The translations under genes and the position numbers were made by a program. From the NCBI RefSeq assembly GCF_014168535.1, contig NZ_CP060007.1:3472001-3536000 (forward strand): DNA of 64,000 bases. The letters run 5' to 3'. Shown here piece after piece: positions 1 through 8,303 of this stretch. Within the stretch, counting starts at the first letter, position 1. Every line of letters starts with the position of its first letter. This DNA comes from Lacibacter sediminis. Its GTDB lineage: Bacteria > Bacteroidota > Bacteroidia > Chitinophagales > Chitinophagaceae. Under the pieces are notes generated by a model that did no database searches, had not been told where the DNA came from, and saw only the letters and a list, made by a program, of their open reading frames with translations.

Positions 1-2067
1 TCAGGAGCGAAACAATTTCCAGAGCCTTTCTTTTACTTTCTCAGCATTTGGCAACATCGCAGCTTCCAGCCCCATATTCATGGGCACTGCAGGGAGATTT
101 AAAGCACCCAAAACTTCCACAGGTGCATCAATCCATTGAAAACAATGATAGGTTATGCGATAAGCTAATGCCTCAGCAAATGAATTATTTTGTTGTTCTT
201 CAGTAAGTACTAAACATTTACCATGTTTTTTCACGGTTGAGAAGATCAATTCTTCATCAAGCGGATATAATGTACGCAGATCAATAATTTCTACAGCACC
301 ATCAAATTGCTTTGCAGCAGCCATCGCCCAATAAACTCCCATGCCGTAAGTAATGATGCAACAACTTTCACCTTCATCGATCAACTCATCATCAGCTTCA
401 ACAACAACTCTGCCTTTGCCGAGCGGTATAATATAATCACTTGATGGCTCAACAGTTTTTGCTTCTTCTGTGCCCGGAACTTTACTCCAGTACAAACCTT
501 TGTGTTCTAGCATCACTATCGGGTTTGGATCGAGAAATGCCGCTTTCATCAAACCTTTCATATCTGCAGCTGTAGAAGGATACACTATTTTGATTCCTTT
601 AATACTGAGTAATGTCGATTCAATACTTCCACTGTGATAGGGACCACCACCGCCGTATGCACCAATGGGCACACGTATCAATGTCTGTACAGGAAATTTG
701 CCGCAACTGAGATAAGATGATTTCGAAATTTCAGTTACGAGTTGATTCAATCCAGGGTAGATATAATCAGCAAACTGCACTTCAACAATTGGTTTTGCAC
801 CAACAGCACTCATCCCAACTGTTGATCCAATAATATATGCTTCCTGTATTGCTGTATTAAACACACGATGATCACCAAACTGTTCAGCAAGTGTTGCTGC
901 TTCTCGAAATACACCACCTAATCTTCTTCCTACGTCTTGTCCGTATAACAATGCTTCAGGATATTCTTCCATCAATTCACGAATAGCAAATAACGCTGCA
1001 TCCACCATCATGATCTTTTCTTTACCAACAGGTAAACGTTCTCCTGTTTCTTCTGTAACAGGTGTTGGAACAAATACATGTTCAGACACTGTTGATGGAT
1101 CAGGTTCTGCGGCTGCTACCGCTTTTTCAAAATCCGCAGTAACGGTTTGTTTTGCTTCTTCAAAAAGTTGTTGCAATTCATCCTCTGTGATACCCGATTG
1201 CAGACAAAGTTGTTTCAGCTTTGGAAACGGATCATCTTTATGATGTTGATCAAGATCATCTTTGCTTCTGTAAAATTCTTTGCGCACACCGCTTGTATGA
1301 TGATTGAGCAACGGCACATAAGCCTGCACTAAATAAGGTTGCTGATGAGTGCGCACATGATCCACCACATGCTGCATGGTTTCAAATGCTTCATTGAAAT
1401 CACTACCATCGCAACGTATACGATGCATACCCGGAAACCCGCCAGCATATTCATAAGCATCCATCGCTCTTGCTTCTTCCGCACTTACACTAATGCCCCA
1501 GTTATTATCCTGCACCAAATAAATGACCGGTAATTTTTTCAGCACTGCAAATTGAAATGCTTCACTCACTTCTCCTTCTGTAATACTTGCATCGCCTAAC
1601 GAGCAAACAACAACGGGCAATTGCCCTTCTATTGTTTTTTTGAATTGATCTGATTTGATCTGCTGCAGATATTTCAGCCCCTGTGCCACACCGGTAGTAG
1701 GAATTACCTGCATACCGGTTGCACTGCTTTGGTGGATGATGTTTGGTTTACCTGTTCCCCTGTAATTGGGATGCGAATAATATTCTCTTCCTCCGGTAAA
1801 CTCATCATCGGCTTTTGCCAGCAACTGCAGCATTAATTCATACGGCTCAAAACCAAGACCAAGCAAGATGCTTTCATCCCGATAGTAAGGGCTTACCCAA
1901 TCAGCAGCAGTTAATTGAAAAGCGGTAGCCAGTTGAATAGCTTCATGTCCACGTGATGTAGAGTGGACATATTTACAAATGGAACGATTGTTCTCATAAG
2001 TTTCTGCCATGTGTTGAGCATAACACATGAGTTTATAAGCCTTCCGTAAAGTTTCCAGATTCATCAT
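1..2067 (-). CDS. Fused alpha/beta 2-oxo acid dehydrogenase E1 (branched-chain/pyruvate type)
   Basis: Thiamine-diphosphate-dependent E1 that decarboxylates a 2-oxo acid and transfers the acyl group to a lipoyl E2. The first ~320 residues are the alpha half, with the TPP/Mg motif seen as GDAS followed ~25 residues later by QDNNW. From about residue 350 the beta half follows (GQDVG, EVQFADYIYP, GAYGGGGPYHSGS) and then a transketolase C-terminal domain. Alpha and beta are one chain, common in Bacteroidota. The frame can be extended to a TTG at 2136, but that lies just beyond the arm of a terminator hairpin (2110-2133), so I start at the tandem ATG ATG (2067/2064), giving 688 aa. A weak -7-like TTATTTTG (2085-2092) lies upstream. 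Substrate (branched-chain or pyruvate) is not decided by sequence. Confidence 0.9.
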   Translation of the reverse strand: MMNLETLRKAYKLMCYAQHMAETYENNRSICKYVHSTSRGHEAIQLATAFQLTAADWVSPYYRDESILLGLGFEPYELMLQLLAKADDEFTGGREYYSHPNYRGTGKPNIIHQSSATGMQVIPTTGVAQGLKYLQQIKSDQFKKTIEGQLPVVVCSLGDASITEGEVSEAFQFAVLKKLPVIYLVQDNNWGISVSAEEARAMDAYEYAGGFPGMHRIRCDGSDFNEAFETMQHVVDHVRTHQQPYLVQAYVPLLNHHTSGVRKEFYRSKDDLDQHHKDDPFPKLKQLCLQSGITEDELQQLFEEAKQTVTADFEKAVAAAEPDPSTVSEHVFVPTPVTEETGERLPVGKEKIMMVDAALFAIRELMEEYPEALLYGQDVGRRLGGVFREAATLAEQFGDHRVFNTAIQEAYIIGSTVGMSAVGAKPIVEVQFADYIYPGLNQLVTEISKSSYLSCGKFPVQTLIRVPIGAYGGGGPYHSGSIESTLLSIKGIKIVYPSTAADMKGLMKAAFLDPNPIVMLEHKGLYWSKVPGTEEAKTVEPSSDYIIPLGKGRVVVEADDELIDEGESCCIITYGMGVYWAMAAAKQFDGAVEIIDLRTLYPLDEELIFSTVKKHGKCLVLTEEQQNNSFAEALAYRITYHCFQWIDAPVEVLGALNLPAVPMNMGLEAAMLPNAEKVKERLWKLFRS

Positions 2068-2104
2068 GCCAAGCAATTGAGCTGCAAAATAAAGGAACTG
2101 TAAC

Positions 2105-2133
2105 AAAAAAGCCATTCCGTATAAGGAATGGCT
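2105..2133 (-). terminator. Rho-independent terminator after the FAH-family gene
   Basis: AGCCATTCC and GGAATGGCT pair around a 6-nt loop (2110-2133), followed on the minus strand by six T (2105-2110). It lies 22 bp after the FAH-family stop codon and excludes the longest possible start of the E1 gene. Confidence 0.85.
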
Positions 2134-2154
2134 CAATTATTATTCAAACGTTGA

Positions 2155-2766
2155 TTATTTAATTTCAACCTCCAGCAAGCTGTCGTCTTCAATAAAACCT
2201 TCGAGTATATCACCTACCACACATTCACCAACACCAACCGGTGTTCCGGTGAAGATCAAATCACCAATATTAAGTGAAAAGAATTGTGACACATATGCAA
2301 CGATCTGGTCAAACGTAAAGATCATCTGGCTGCTGTTTGCCTGCTGCACCATTTCCTTGTTTTTGTATAAACAGAAATTGATGTTGCCGAGGTTCATACC
2401 GGGCTTGATATCGATAAACTTTCCAACAGCTGCAGAATTATCCCATGCTTTGGAAATTTCCCAGGGCAGGCCTTTTTCTTTCAGTTGCTGTTGCAGATCA
2501 CGGGCTGTAAAATCAATGCCGATGGTAAACGCATTGTAATATTTCGAAGCATGACGCTCTTGTATGTATTTCCCGTTTTTTGAAACACGTAACACCAGCT
2601 CGGCCTCGTAATGAAGTTCGTTGGTGAATTCGGGGTAATAGAAAGGCATGTGCGGTTGAAGGAATGCACTTTTCGGCTTGAGAAAGATCACAGGCTCATC
2701 CGGCACGTCATTGCCCAGTTCTTTGGCATGTTCAACGTAGTTACGCCCTACGCAAAAGATTTTCAT
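2155..2766 (-). CDS. Fumarylacetoacetate hydrolase (FAH) family protein
   Basis: 203 residues, a minimal single-domain FAH-fold protein of the YcgM/FAHD1 size class. Visible family features are the N-terminal GRNY motif, a metal-ligand set in YEAELVL and GIDFTARDLQ, and the GDLIFTGTPVGVG loop near the C-terminus. Members act as acylpyruvases, oxaloacetate decarboxylases or isomerases on small 2-oxo acids using Mg or Mn. The substrate cannot be told from sequence. It is monocistronic, with its own terminator just before the E1 gene and a 122-bp gap from pth upstream. Confidence 0.88.
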   Translation of the reverse strand: MKIFCVGRNYVEHAKELGNDVPDEPVIFLKPKSAFLQPHMPFYYPEFTNELHYEAELVLRVSKNGKYIQERHASKYYNAFTIGIDFTARDLQQQLKEKGLPWEISKAWDNSAAVGKFIDIKPGMNLGNINFCLYKNKEMVQQANSSQMIFTFDQIVAYVSQFFSLNIGDLIFTGTPVGVGECVVGDILEGFIEDDSLLEVEIK

Positions 2767-2888
2767 CGGTTCGATGGTTTTGGTTCAGAATCAGGTTTAT
2801 GAAAGGTCTTTAAAAGGACAGGGGATTTTAACGATACAGGACAGTATCAATAGAAATGTTAACGAAGATAGTATTTGAAACTTGAAAA

Positions 2889-3464
2889 TTAAAGTGTTAC
2901 CTCAATTTTGTTTGCGTGGTTCATGGTGCGTTCAATGCCAGTAAGTACAAAGCTTTCAATCACTTCAATGGTTGCTTCGATCTTCTTTTTCACAACAGGC
3001 AGTTCAGCATCACTCCATTTACCTAACACAAAATCAACCTGCTTTCCTTTCGGATAGTCGTTTCCAATACCGAACCTAAGCCGTGGATAAGCAGTTGTTT
3101 GTAATACTTCATGGATGCTCTTGAGCCCGTTATGCCCGGCATCGCTTCCGCCCGGTCTTAGTCTGATCTTACTTAAGGGCAACGCCAGTTCATCAACGAT
3201 AACAAGTACATGTTCAATGGCAATTTTTTCTTTATCCATCCAATACTTAACTGCCTTGCCACTTAAATTCATATAGGTAGATGGCTCGATACATACCAAG
3301 GTCTTCCCTTTTAATTTTATTTCAGCAACAGCTGCGAGCCGGTCAACTTTAAACGTTGCACTATGCTTTGCAGCCAAAGCCTCTACCACGTCAAATCCAA
3401 TGTTATGACGGGTATGTGCATATTCGGCACCAATATTTCCTAAACCAACGATCAAAAATTTCAT
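2889..3464 (-). CDS. pth: Peptidyl-tRNA hydrolase
   Basis: Releases tRNA from peptidyl-tRNA that drops off ribosomes. The start is the ATG giving MKFLIVGLGN (191 aa, normal length); the 20 codons upstream in frame do not resemble the family. Conserved positions: GLGN near residue 8, the catalytic His in HTRHNIGFDVV, STYMNLSG, and the RLRPGGSDAGHNGL block. It follows prs and rplY on the same strand, a common bacterial order, but a terminator (3586-3607) separates it from rplY. A candidate -7 element GATATTTG (plus-strand 3551-3558) could give it its own promoter with an ~80-nt leader. Confidence 0.95.
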   Translation of the reverse strand: MKFLIVGLGNIGAEYAHTRHNIGFDVVEALAAKHSATFKVDRLAAVAEIKLKGKTLVCIEPSTYMNLSGKAVKYWMDKEKIAIEHVLVIVDELALPLSKIRLRPGGSDAGHNGLKSIHEVLQTTAYPRLRFGIGNDYPKGKQVDFVLGKWSDAELPVVKKKIEATIEVIESFVLTGIERTMNHANKIEVTL

Positions 3465-3585
3465 GTGATTATTTATTATTGATTTTGGCCACATAGAATG
3501 CCCGAAATCATTTTCGATTAGCAACTTAGTTTATGGGCATTTCATGTGCGCAAATATCAATAAAGTTTGTTCACTAAAAACAAAA

Positions 3586-3607
3586 ATCCCCCTCGTAAAA
3601 GGGGGAT
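3586..3607 (-). terminator. Terminator after rplY
   Basis: ATCCCCC / GGGGGAT arms with an 8-nt loop, followed on the minus strand by a T-rich run. Located 23 bp after the rplY stop, between rplY and pth. Confidence 0.8.
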
Positions 3608-3629
3608 CCTATTTTGAACAGCCTTACTC

Positions 3630-4208
3630 TTATTTCTTAGGAGTAGCTGCTTCTTCCTGTTTCAACTGACGTGTTAATACGATAGATGCGATAGGAATAC
3701 GTGGAGAGTTCAACACTTCCATGTTATCTGCTTTCACATCTTCTACACGAATGTTACCATTCAATTCAAGCGGAGTAAGATCCACTTCAATTGCTTCCTT
3801 CAAATACTTAGGGTAAGCTTTGATCTTAAGTGATTTGATTTTGGTAATTAATTTACCACCATCTTTCACACCCTTTGCTGCGCCTGTAAATTTCAAAGGA
3901 ATAGTAGCAATAACTTTTTTGTCGTCTACCAGTTCCAACAGATCAACGTGAGCTAATTTATCGCTCACTTTGTCGAACTGCAAATCTTTCAGAATAGTTC
4001 TGTAGCTCTTGCCATCAATGTTTACTTCAGCAACCTGGAAATCGGGAGTGTAAACCAAAGTTTTAAATGCTTTGGCAGGAGCGTAGAAATTAATTTCTGC
4101 AGAGCCTCCATAAATTACACCAGGCACCATTTCCTGAGAGCGAAGTTGACGGGCGGCTTTTTTCCCGTTTTCGGTCCTCAAGTGACCCTCGATAGTAATT
4201 GTCTTCAT
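3630..4208 (-). CDS. rplY: 50S ribosomal protein L25/general stress protein Ctc
   Basis: 5S rRNA-binding ribosomal protein of the long CTC/TL5 form (192 aa). Residues ~1-90 are the L25 domain (EGHLRTENGKKAARQLR, VPGVIYGG, VDLLEL) and ~95-180 the TL5-type C-terminal beta domain (IPLKFTGAAKGVKDGGKL, RIPIASIV), ending in a short Ala/Thr/Lys tail. It lies 34 bp downstream of prs, so the two are very likely cotranscribed. Confidence 0.95.
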   Translation of the reverse strand: MKTITIEGHLRTENGKKAARQLRSQEMVPGVIYGGSAEINFYAPAKAFKTLVYTPDFQVAEVNIDGKSYRTILKDLQFDKVSDKLAHVDLLELVDDKKVIATIPLKFTGAAKGVKDGGKLITKIKSLKIKAYPKYLKEAIEVDLTPLELNGNIRVEDVKADNMEVLNSPRIPIASIVLTRQLKQEEAATPKK

Positions 4209-4242
4209 TGTTTATCTAATTTAAAAAATTACGTTTTGCAGT

Positions 4243-5193
4243 TTACTTATCCCTGCGTTGTGCATGCATAAATAAACTGGTGATACTCTTGTTCTCAAAT
4301 GCATTTCGAAGTGCAACTGCAAACAGATCGGAAACACTTAATACTTTGATCTTTTTGCTTTCCTGTTTTAAAGGAATGGTATCACACACCACCAATTCTT
4401 CCAGCACACTATTTTCAATATTCTCGTATGCTTTACCACTCAACACCGGGTGTGTAATTAATGCCCTTACACTTCTTGCGCCTTTTTCTTTTAGAAGAGC
4501 TGCCGACTTTACCAGAGTGCCGCCGGTATCACAAATATCATCGATCAATACAATATCCCTGTCTGTTACATCGCCTATCACCACCATGCTCGCTATCTCA
4601 TTTGCACGCTTGCGATGTTTATCACAAATAACCATTTCTGCTTCAAAATAGCTGGCAATTTCCCTGATACGATTGGCGCTACCCACATCGGGGGCCGCAA
4701 AGGTAAGGTTTTCCAGCTTCAAACTCTCAATGTAAGGGATGAAAATTGAGGACGATTCCAGGTGATCAACCGGTATGTCAAAATAGCCCTGGATCTGCGC
4801 TGCATGAAGATCCATTGTGATGATGCGATCGGCACCTGCCGCTTCCAACATATTGGCAATCAGCTTTGAACCGATGGCCACCCTTGGTTTATCCTTACGA
4901 TCCTGGCGTGCATAACCGTAATAAGGAATAACCGGGATCACTTTGTAAGCAGATGCACGTTTTGCGGCATCGATCATGAGCAATAATTCCAGGATGTTTT
5001 CTGAGGGAGAAAATGTACTCTGAATGAGAAAAACAATATCGCCCCGGATGCTTTCCTGGAACATGGGTTGAATTTCTCCATCACTGAATTTCTGGGTAAT
5101 ACTTTGACCTAAAGGAATGCCGAATTTGGTGGCAATTTTCTCAGCAAGGTACTTCGATGCCGTGCCGGAAAATATCTTGGCAGAAGGGTTCAT
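4243..5193 (-). CDS. prs: Ribose-phosphate pyrophosphokinase (PRPP synthetase)
   Basis: Makes PRPP from ribose 5-phosphate and ATP for nucleotide, His and Trp synthesis. At 316 aa it has the class I length. Visible: the metal/ATP segment DLHAAQIQGYFDIP, the flexible loop around YYGYARQDRK, and the ribose-5-P loop DDICDTGGTL. First gene of prs-rplY; a -7-like TATCTTCG lies about 35 bp upstream. Confidence 0.97.
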   Translation of the reverse strand: MNPSAKIFSGTASKYLAEKIATKFGIPLGQSITQKFSDGEIQPMFQESIRGDIVFLIQSTFSPSENILELLLMIDAAKRASAYKVIPVIPYYGYARQDRKDKPRVAIGSKLIANMLEAAGADRIITMDLHAAQIQGYFDIPVDHLESSSIFIPYIESLKLENLTFAAPDVGSANRIREIASYFEAEMVICDKHRKRANEIASMVVIGDVTDRDIVLIDDICDTGGTLVKSAALLKEKGARSVRALITHPVLSGKAYENIENSVLEELVVCDTIPLKQESKKIKVLSVSDLFAVALRNAFENKSITSLFMHAQRRDK

Positions 5194-5227
5194 TGAACTA
5201 TAGTTTGTAAAGGGGTGAAATGAGCGG

Positions 5228-5235
5228 CGAAGATA
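5228..5235 (-). promoter_or_regulatory. Candidate -7 promoter element for prs
   Basis: Minus strand reads TATCTTCG followed by CCGC, one mismatch from the Bacteroidota -7 consensus TAnnTTTG. It lies downstream of the terminator at 5293-5313, giving prs a transcript start separate from the small membrane-protein gene. No convincing -33 TTG at the usual spacing. Confidence 0.45.
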
Positions 5236-5292
5236 AGTGCTTCAATGAAACTTTGAAGTAAACAATTCACACCCCTTTTCAACAAATAAAAA

Positions 5293-5389
5293 AGTCCCGC
5301 TTGTAACGGGACTCATGGGCGGTTGTCCAACTTTTGAAAAATTTTAAAAGCTCCGCCCGGTTTCTTTAGCTACAGTTTATCCTTGTAGC
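5293..5389 (-). other. Three consecutive hairpins ending in a terminator
   Basis: On the minus strand, within 100 nt after the 70-aa gene: GCTACA-N9-TGTAGC (5369-5389); a long imperfect stem bounded by GGGCGG and CCGCCC (5317-5358) with an inner AGCTTTT/AAAAGTT helix; and a clear terminator AGTCCCG-CTTGTAA-CGGGACT (5293-5313) with a T run. It may be a structured 3' UTR of the small gene or a small RNA. It does not resemble a riboswitch class I know. Confidence 0.5.
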
Positions 5390-5390
5390 A

Positions 5391-5603
5391 TTAATTAATT
5401 TGTGCCAATGTAACCAACTTCTGTTCCTTTTCTGGTGCAGACTTAGTTTCCTCGGCCTGCTGTTGCAGATTGTTACCAGATTTTACTACCTGTGCACCCA
5501 TCGACATAACGAAGATGGCAGAGAACAACAGGTTACCCACAATAATAAAAAGGAAAAGAGATGATCGCAGTTGCGTTCCGGATGATTTAGGGTTGAGATT
5601 CAT
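5391..5603 (-). CDS. Small single-span membrane protein, function unknown
   Basis: 70 residues: a short polar N-terminus, one hydrophobic segment at about residues 15-37 (SSLFLFIIVGNLLFSAIFVM), then a polar tail rich in Gln/Glu/Lys that could form a short helix. No family recognised. It begins 57 bp from the divergent radC start and ends in the three-hairpin region. Supported by the shared terminator and uninterrupted frame rather than homology. Confidence 0.6.
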   Translation of the reverse strand: MNLNPKSSGTQLRSSLFLFIIVGNLLFSAIFVMSMGAQVVKSGNNLQQQAEETKSAPEKEQKLVTLAQIN

Positions 5604-5660
5604 ACGCTGATGGTTTATTCGGATGATTGGATAAGTGAATTTAAGATGTTATTTTAGAAC

Positions 5661-6350
5661 ATGCAAGACACCAAAACCACCATTAAGCAATGGGCAACCG
5701 ACGACAGACCCCGGGAAAAGCTCTTATTAAAGGGACCAGAAGCACTTAGCAACTCCGAATTAATTGCCATTTTGATCGGCTCCGGAACCTCTAAAAAATC
5801 AGCAGTAGATGTGGCTAAAGAACTGTTAACCAGATCGAAAGATGATATAAATGAATTGGCCAAACTCACCTTAAAAGAACTGATGAAGACCAGCGGTATT
5901 GGTGAGGCCAGAGCCGTTACTATTGCTGCTGCATTGGAGCTTGGCAGGAGGCGGCAGGCCGTAGAATCACTGAAAAAAAGCGTAAAAACGAGCGGTGATA
6001 TTGCCGCATTTTTTCAGGCTCAACTGAAGGATAAGCTGCACGAAGTATTTGCCGTAGCCTATCTCAACCGGGCAAACAAGATCAATCACCTGGAAGTTAT
6101 CAGCGAAGGTGGTATTACAGGAACTGTTGCAGATCCCCGCATTATTTTAAAAAAGGCATTGGAGCATAATGCAGTGAATATTGTACTCTGCCACAACCAC
6201 CCCAGCGGCAGTTTAAAACCCAGCCGGGCTGATGAAATGCTGACTAAGAAAATCAAAGAAGCTGCTATGTTATTAGATATGAACGTGATCGATCACATCA
6301 TAGTAAGTGAAGATGGGTATTACAGTTTTGCAGATGAAGGGATATTATAA
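5661..6350 (+). CDS. radC: RadC family JAB-domain protein
   Basis: 229 aa, full length. An N-terminal helix-hairpin-helix region (LIGSGTSKKSAVDVAKELL, TSGIGEARAV) is followed by a JAB/MPN metalloprotease-like domain (~107-229) with the JAMM-type LCHNHPSG-x(n)-SRAD zinc motif. Historically called a DNA repair protein; its molecular activity is unsettled. Monocistronic, divergent from the 70-aa membrane protein and followed by a hairpin shared with ssb. Confidence 0.93.
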   Translation: MQDTKTTIKQWATDDRPREKLLLKGPEALSNSELIAILIGSGTSKKSAVDVAKELLTRSKDDINELAKLTLKELMKTSGIGEARAVTIAAALELGRRRQAVESLKKSVKTSGDIAAFFQAQLKDKLHEVFAVAYLNRANKINHLEVISEGGITGTVADPRIILKKALEHNAVNIVLCHNHPSGSLKPSRADEMLTKKIKEAAMLLDMNVIDHIIVSEDGYYSFADEGIL

Positions 6351-6367
6351 CATCATACTAAAAAAGA

Positions 6368-6392
6368 AAGCCTGTCTTCTCAAGACAGGCTT
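6368..6392. terminator. Bidirectional terminator between radC and ssb
   Basis: AAGCCTGTCTT-CTC-AAGACAGGCTT, a perfect 11-bp stem between convergent radC and ssb. On the minus strand it is followed by a T-rich run, so it terminates ssb best. Confidence 0.8.
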
Positions 6393-6414
6393 CTGTATAA
6401 ATGAACCTCTGAGA

Positions 6415-6849
6415 TTAAAACGGAAGATCATCTGAATCGCCACCAATTGGAGCTTCATTCATTGGCTGAGAAGGTGCATTGTATCCACCACCCTGTGGCT
6501 GATAACCACCACCGCCATTTCCGCCTTCACTTGCACGGCTTCCTAATAATTGAATGCTAAGTACACGTAATGATAATGAAGCGCCGCTTTTTCCATCCTG
6601 TGTTTGATAGGTGCGCACTTCAGGTGCACCTTCAACATATACCTGTGTTCCTTTCTTTAAATAAGGGGCAATACCCGTTCTGTCGCTCCAGTATGCACAA
6701 TCAACCCAAATGGTTTTCTCACGCTGTGCGCCGGTACTGTCTTTGTATTTTTCTGTGTGAGCAACGGTGAAGTTCATCACATTCTTTCCATTCACTGTGT
6801 TTGAAACACAATCCTTTCCAAGATTTCCGATTACCTGTAACTTGATCAT
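6415..6849 (-). CDS. ssb: Single-stranded DNA-binding protein
   Basis: 144 aa. Residues 1-~105 form the OB fold (MIKLQVIGNLGKDC, VNFTVAHTEKY-like strand, WVDCAYW), followed by a Gly/Gln-rich linker and the acidic tip DDLPF that recruits repair and replication proteins. Binds ssDNA in replication, recombination and repair. Monocistronic, divergent from mnmA across a 214-bp spacer. Confidence 0.96.
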   Translation of the reverse strand: MIKLQVIGNLGKDCVSNTVNGKNVMNFTVAHTEKYKDSTGAQREKTIWVDCAYWSDRTGIAPYLKKGTQVYVEGAPEVRTYQTQDGKSGASLSLRVLSIQLLGSRASEGGNGGGGYQPQGGGYNAPSQPMNEAPIGGDSDDLPF

Positions 6850-7013
6850 AACTTAATTTTTGGTGCTGAATAAATTTATAGAGGAGGCAAAGTATGGATT
6901 TTTTCATGATAAGTGAAAACAAGCATTCAGAATTTCCCAACACTGGTCCGAACAGGTATTTCAGCCTTGCAACCACCCTGCTTTCAGTATCAGTTTTAAC
7001 CGGGCTTTTCCCG

Positions 7014-7021
7014 TAATTTTG
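7014..7021 (+). promoter_or_regulatory. -7 promoter element for mnmA
   Basis: TAATTTTG, an exact match to TAnnTTTG, 43 bp upstream of the mnmA ATG. A clear -33 TTG is not seen. Confidence 0.5.
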
Positions 7022-7063
7022 CATCTTGCTTTTTACGAAGCAGTAACAGAAATTTATTTAATC

Positions 7064-8179
7064 ATGAGCCGTAAAGGAAAAGTTTTAGTAGCAATGAGTG
7101 GCGGTATCGACAGTACCGTTACGGCTCTCATGTTGCATCATGAGGGTTATGAAGTGGTGGGCATTACCATGAAAACATGGGACTATGCCAGTAGTGGAAC
7201 AGGCGCTAAGGGTAAGAAGGAAACAGGCTGTTGCAATCTCGATAGTTTTAATGATGCACGTGCTGCTGCAGTGCAACATGGCTTCCCGCATTATATCCTG
7301 GATATACGTGAAGAGTTTGGTGATTTTGTGATCGAGAATTTTGTGGATGAATACCTGAATGGCCGCACACCTAATCCATGCGTATTGTGTAACACCCACA
7401 TCAAATGGCGTGCACTTTTAAAAAGAGCCGATGCCATGAATTGTGATTTTATCGCAACCGGACATTATGCAAAAGTGCATCAGCATGATAATGGCCGTTA
7501 CTTTATCAGTAAAGGTGTGGATGAAACAAAAGATCAGAGTTATGTATTGTGGGGCTTGCAACAGGATCTGCTGCAACGAACATTGCTTCCGTTAGGCGGC
7601 TATCGCAAAACAGAGATCAGGCAAATGGCTTTGGATTATGGTTATCCTGAACTGGCGAAAAAAGCAGAGAGCTATGAGATTTGTTTTGTACCTGATAATG
7701 ATTACCGTGGTTTCTTAAAACGCCGTGTAGATGGCCTTGAAGAAAGAGTGAACGGCGGAAATTTTGTTGATAAAAGTGGTAAGGTTCTTGGGCAGCACAA
7801 AGGCTATCCGTTCTATACCATTGGTCAACGTAAAGGATTGGATATTACGTTTGGCAAGCCGGTGTTTGTAACAGAGATTCTGCCTGAAACCAACACCGTT
7901 GTGCTGGGCGATGAAGAAGATCTCAACAAACAGGAAATGCAGGTGGGTAAGATCAACATGTTGAAATATGATACCCTCACTCCGGGCATGGAAGCTATTA
8001 CCAAGATCCGTTACAAGGACAAAGGAACGCTCTCAAACCTATACCCCAATGCTGACGGAACCGTAAATGTGCGGTTTTATGAAGAGGCCAAAGGCATTGC
8101 CCCCGGCCAAAGTGCTGTGTTTTACGAAGGCGACGAGGTTATTGGTGGTGGTATTATTATGCGGAAACCCGTTCTTTAA
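7064..8179 (+). CDS. mnmA: tRNA-specific 2-thiouridylase
   Basis: Thiolates U34 of tRNA-Lys/Glu/Gln using sulfur relayed to a catalytic Cys and ATP activation. I start at the ATG giving MSRKGKVLVAMSGGIDST (371 aa). Visible: PP-loop SGGIDST, the first catalytic Cys in NPCVLCN, GHYAKV, DQSYVLWGL, and the second Cys in YEICFVPD. A central tRNA-binding domain and a C-terminal beta barrel follow. The 15 in-frame codons upstream overlap the promoter and are unlikely to be translated. Confidence 0.96.
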   Translation: MSRKGKVLVAMSGGIDSTVTALMLHHEGYEVVGITMKTWDYASSGTGAKGKKETGCCNLDSFNDARAAAVQHGFPHYILDIREEFGDFVIENFVDEYLNGRTPNPCVLCNTHIKWRALLKRADAMNCDFIATGHYAKVHQHDNGRYFISKGVDETKDQSYVLWGLQQDLLQRTLLPLGGYRKTEIRQMALDYGYPELAKKAESYEICFVPDNDYRGFLKRRVDGLEERVNGGNFVDKSGKVLGQHKGYPFYTIGQRKGLDITFGKPVFVTEILPETNTVVLGDEEDLNKQEMQVGKINMLKYDTLTPGMEAITKIRYKDKGTLSNLYPNADGTVNVRFYEEAKGIAPGQSAVFYEGDEVIGGGIIMRKPVL

Positions 8180-8207
8180 AACAATGATTTCAAAACATAT
8201 ACGTTAT

Positions 8208-8232
8208 AAGGTACGCTTTGCGTGCCTTTTTT
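8208..8232 (+). terminator. Terminator after mnmA
   Basis: AAGGTACGC-TTT-GCGTGCCTT with one G-U pair, then six T in total. Begins 28 bp after the mnmA stop. Confidence 0.75.
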
Positions 8233-8303
8233 GTGCAGCGTTGATCCGTGATTTTTACTCTTATGAGCATGCGAAACCCGAAATCATTAACTAACTTTAA
8301 TTT

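Noticed and set aside
5293..5389. PRPP or other riboswitch upstream of prs
   Set aside because: No conserved riboswitch core was recognised, and a -7 element for prs lies downstream of the structure.
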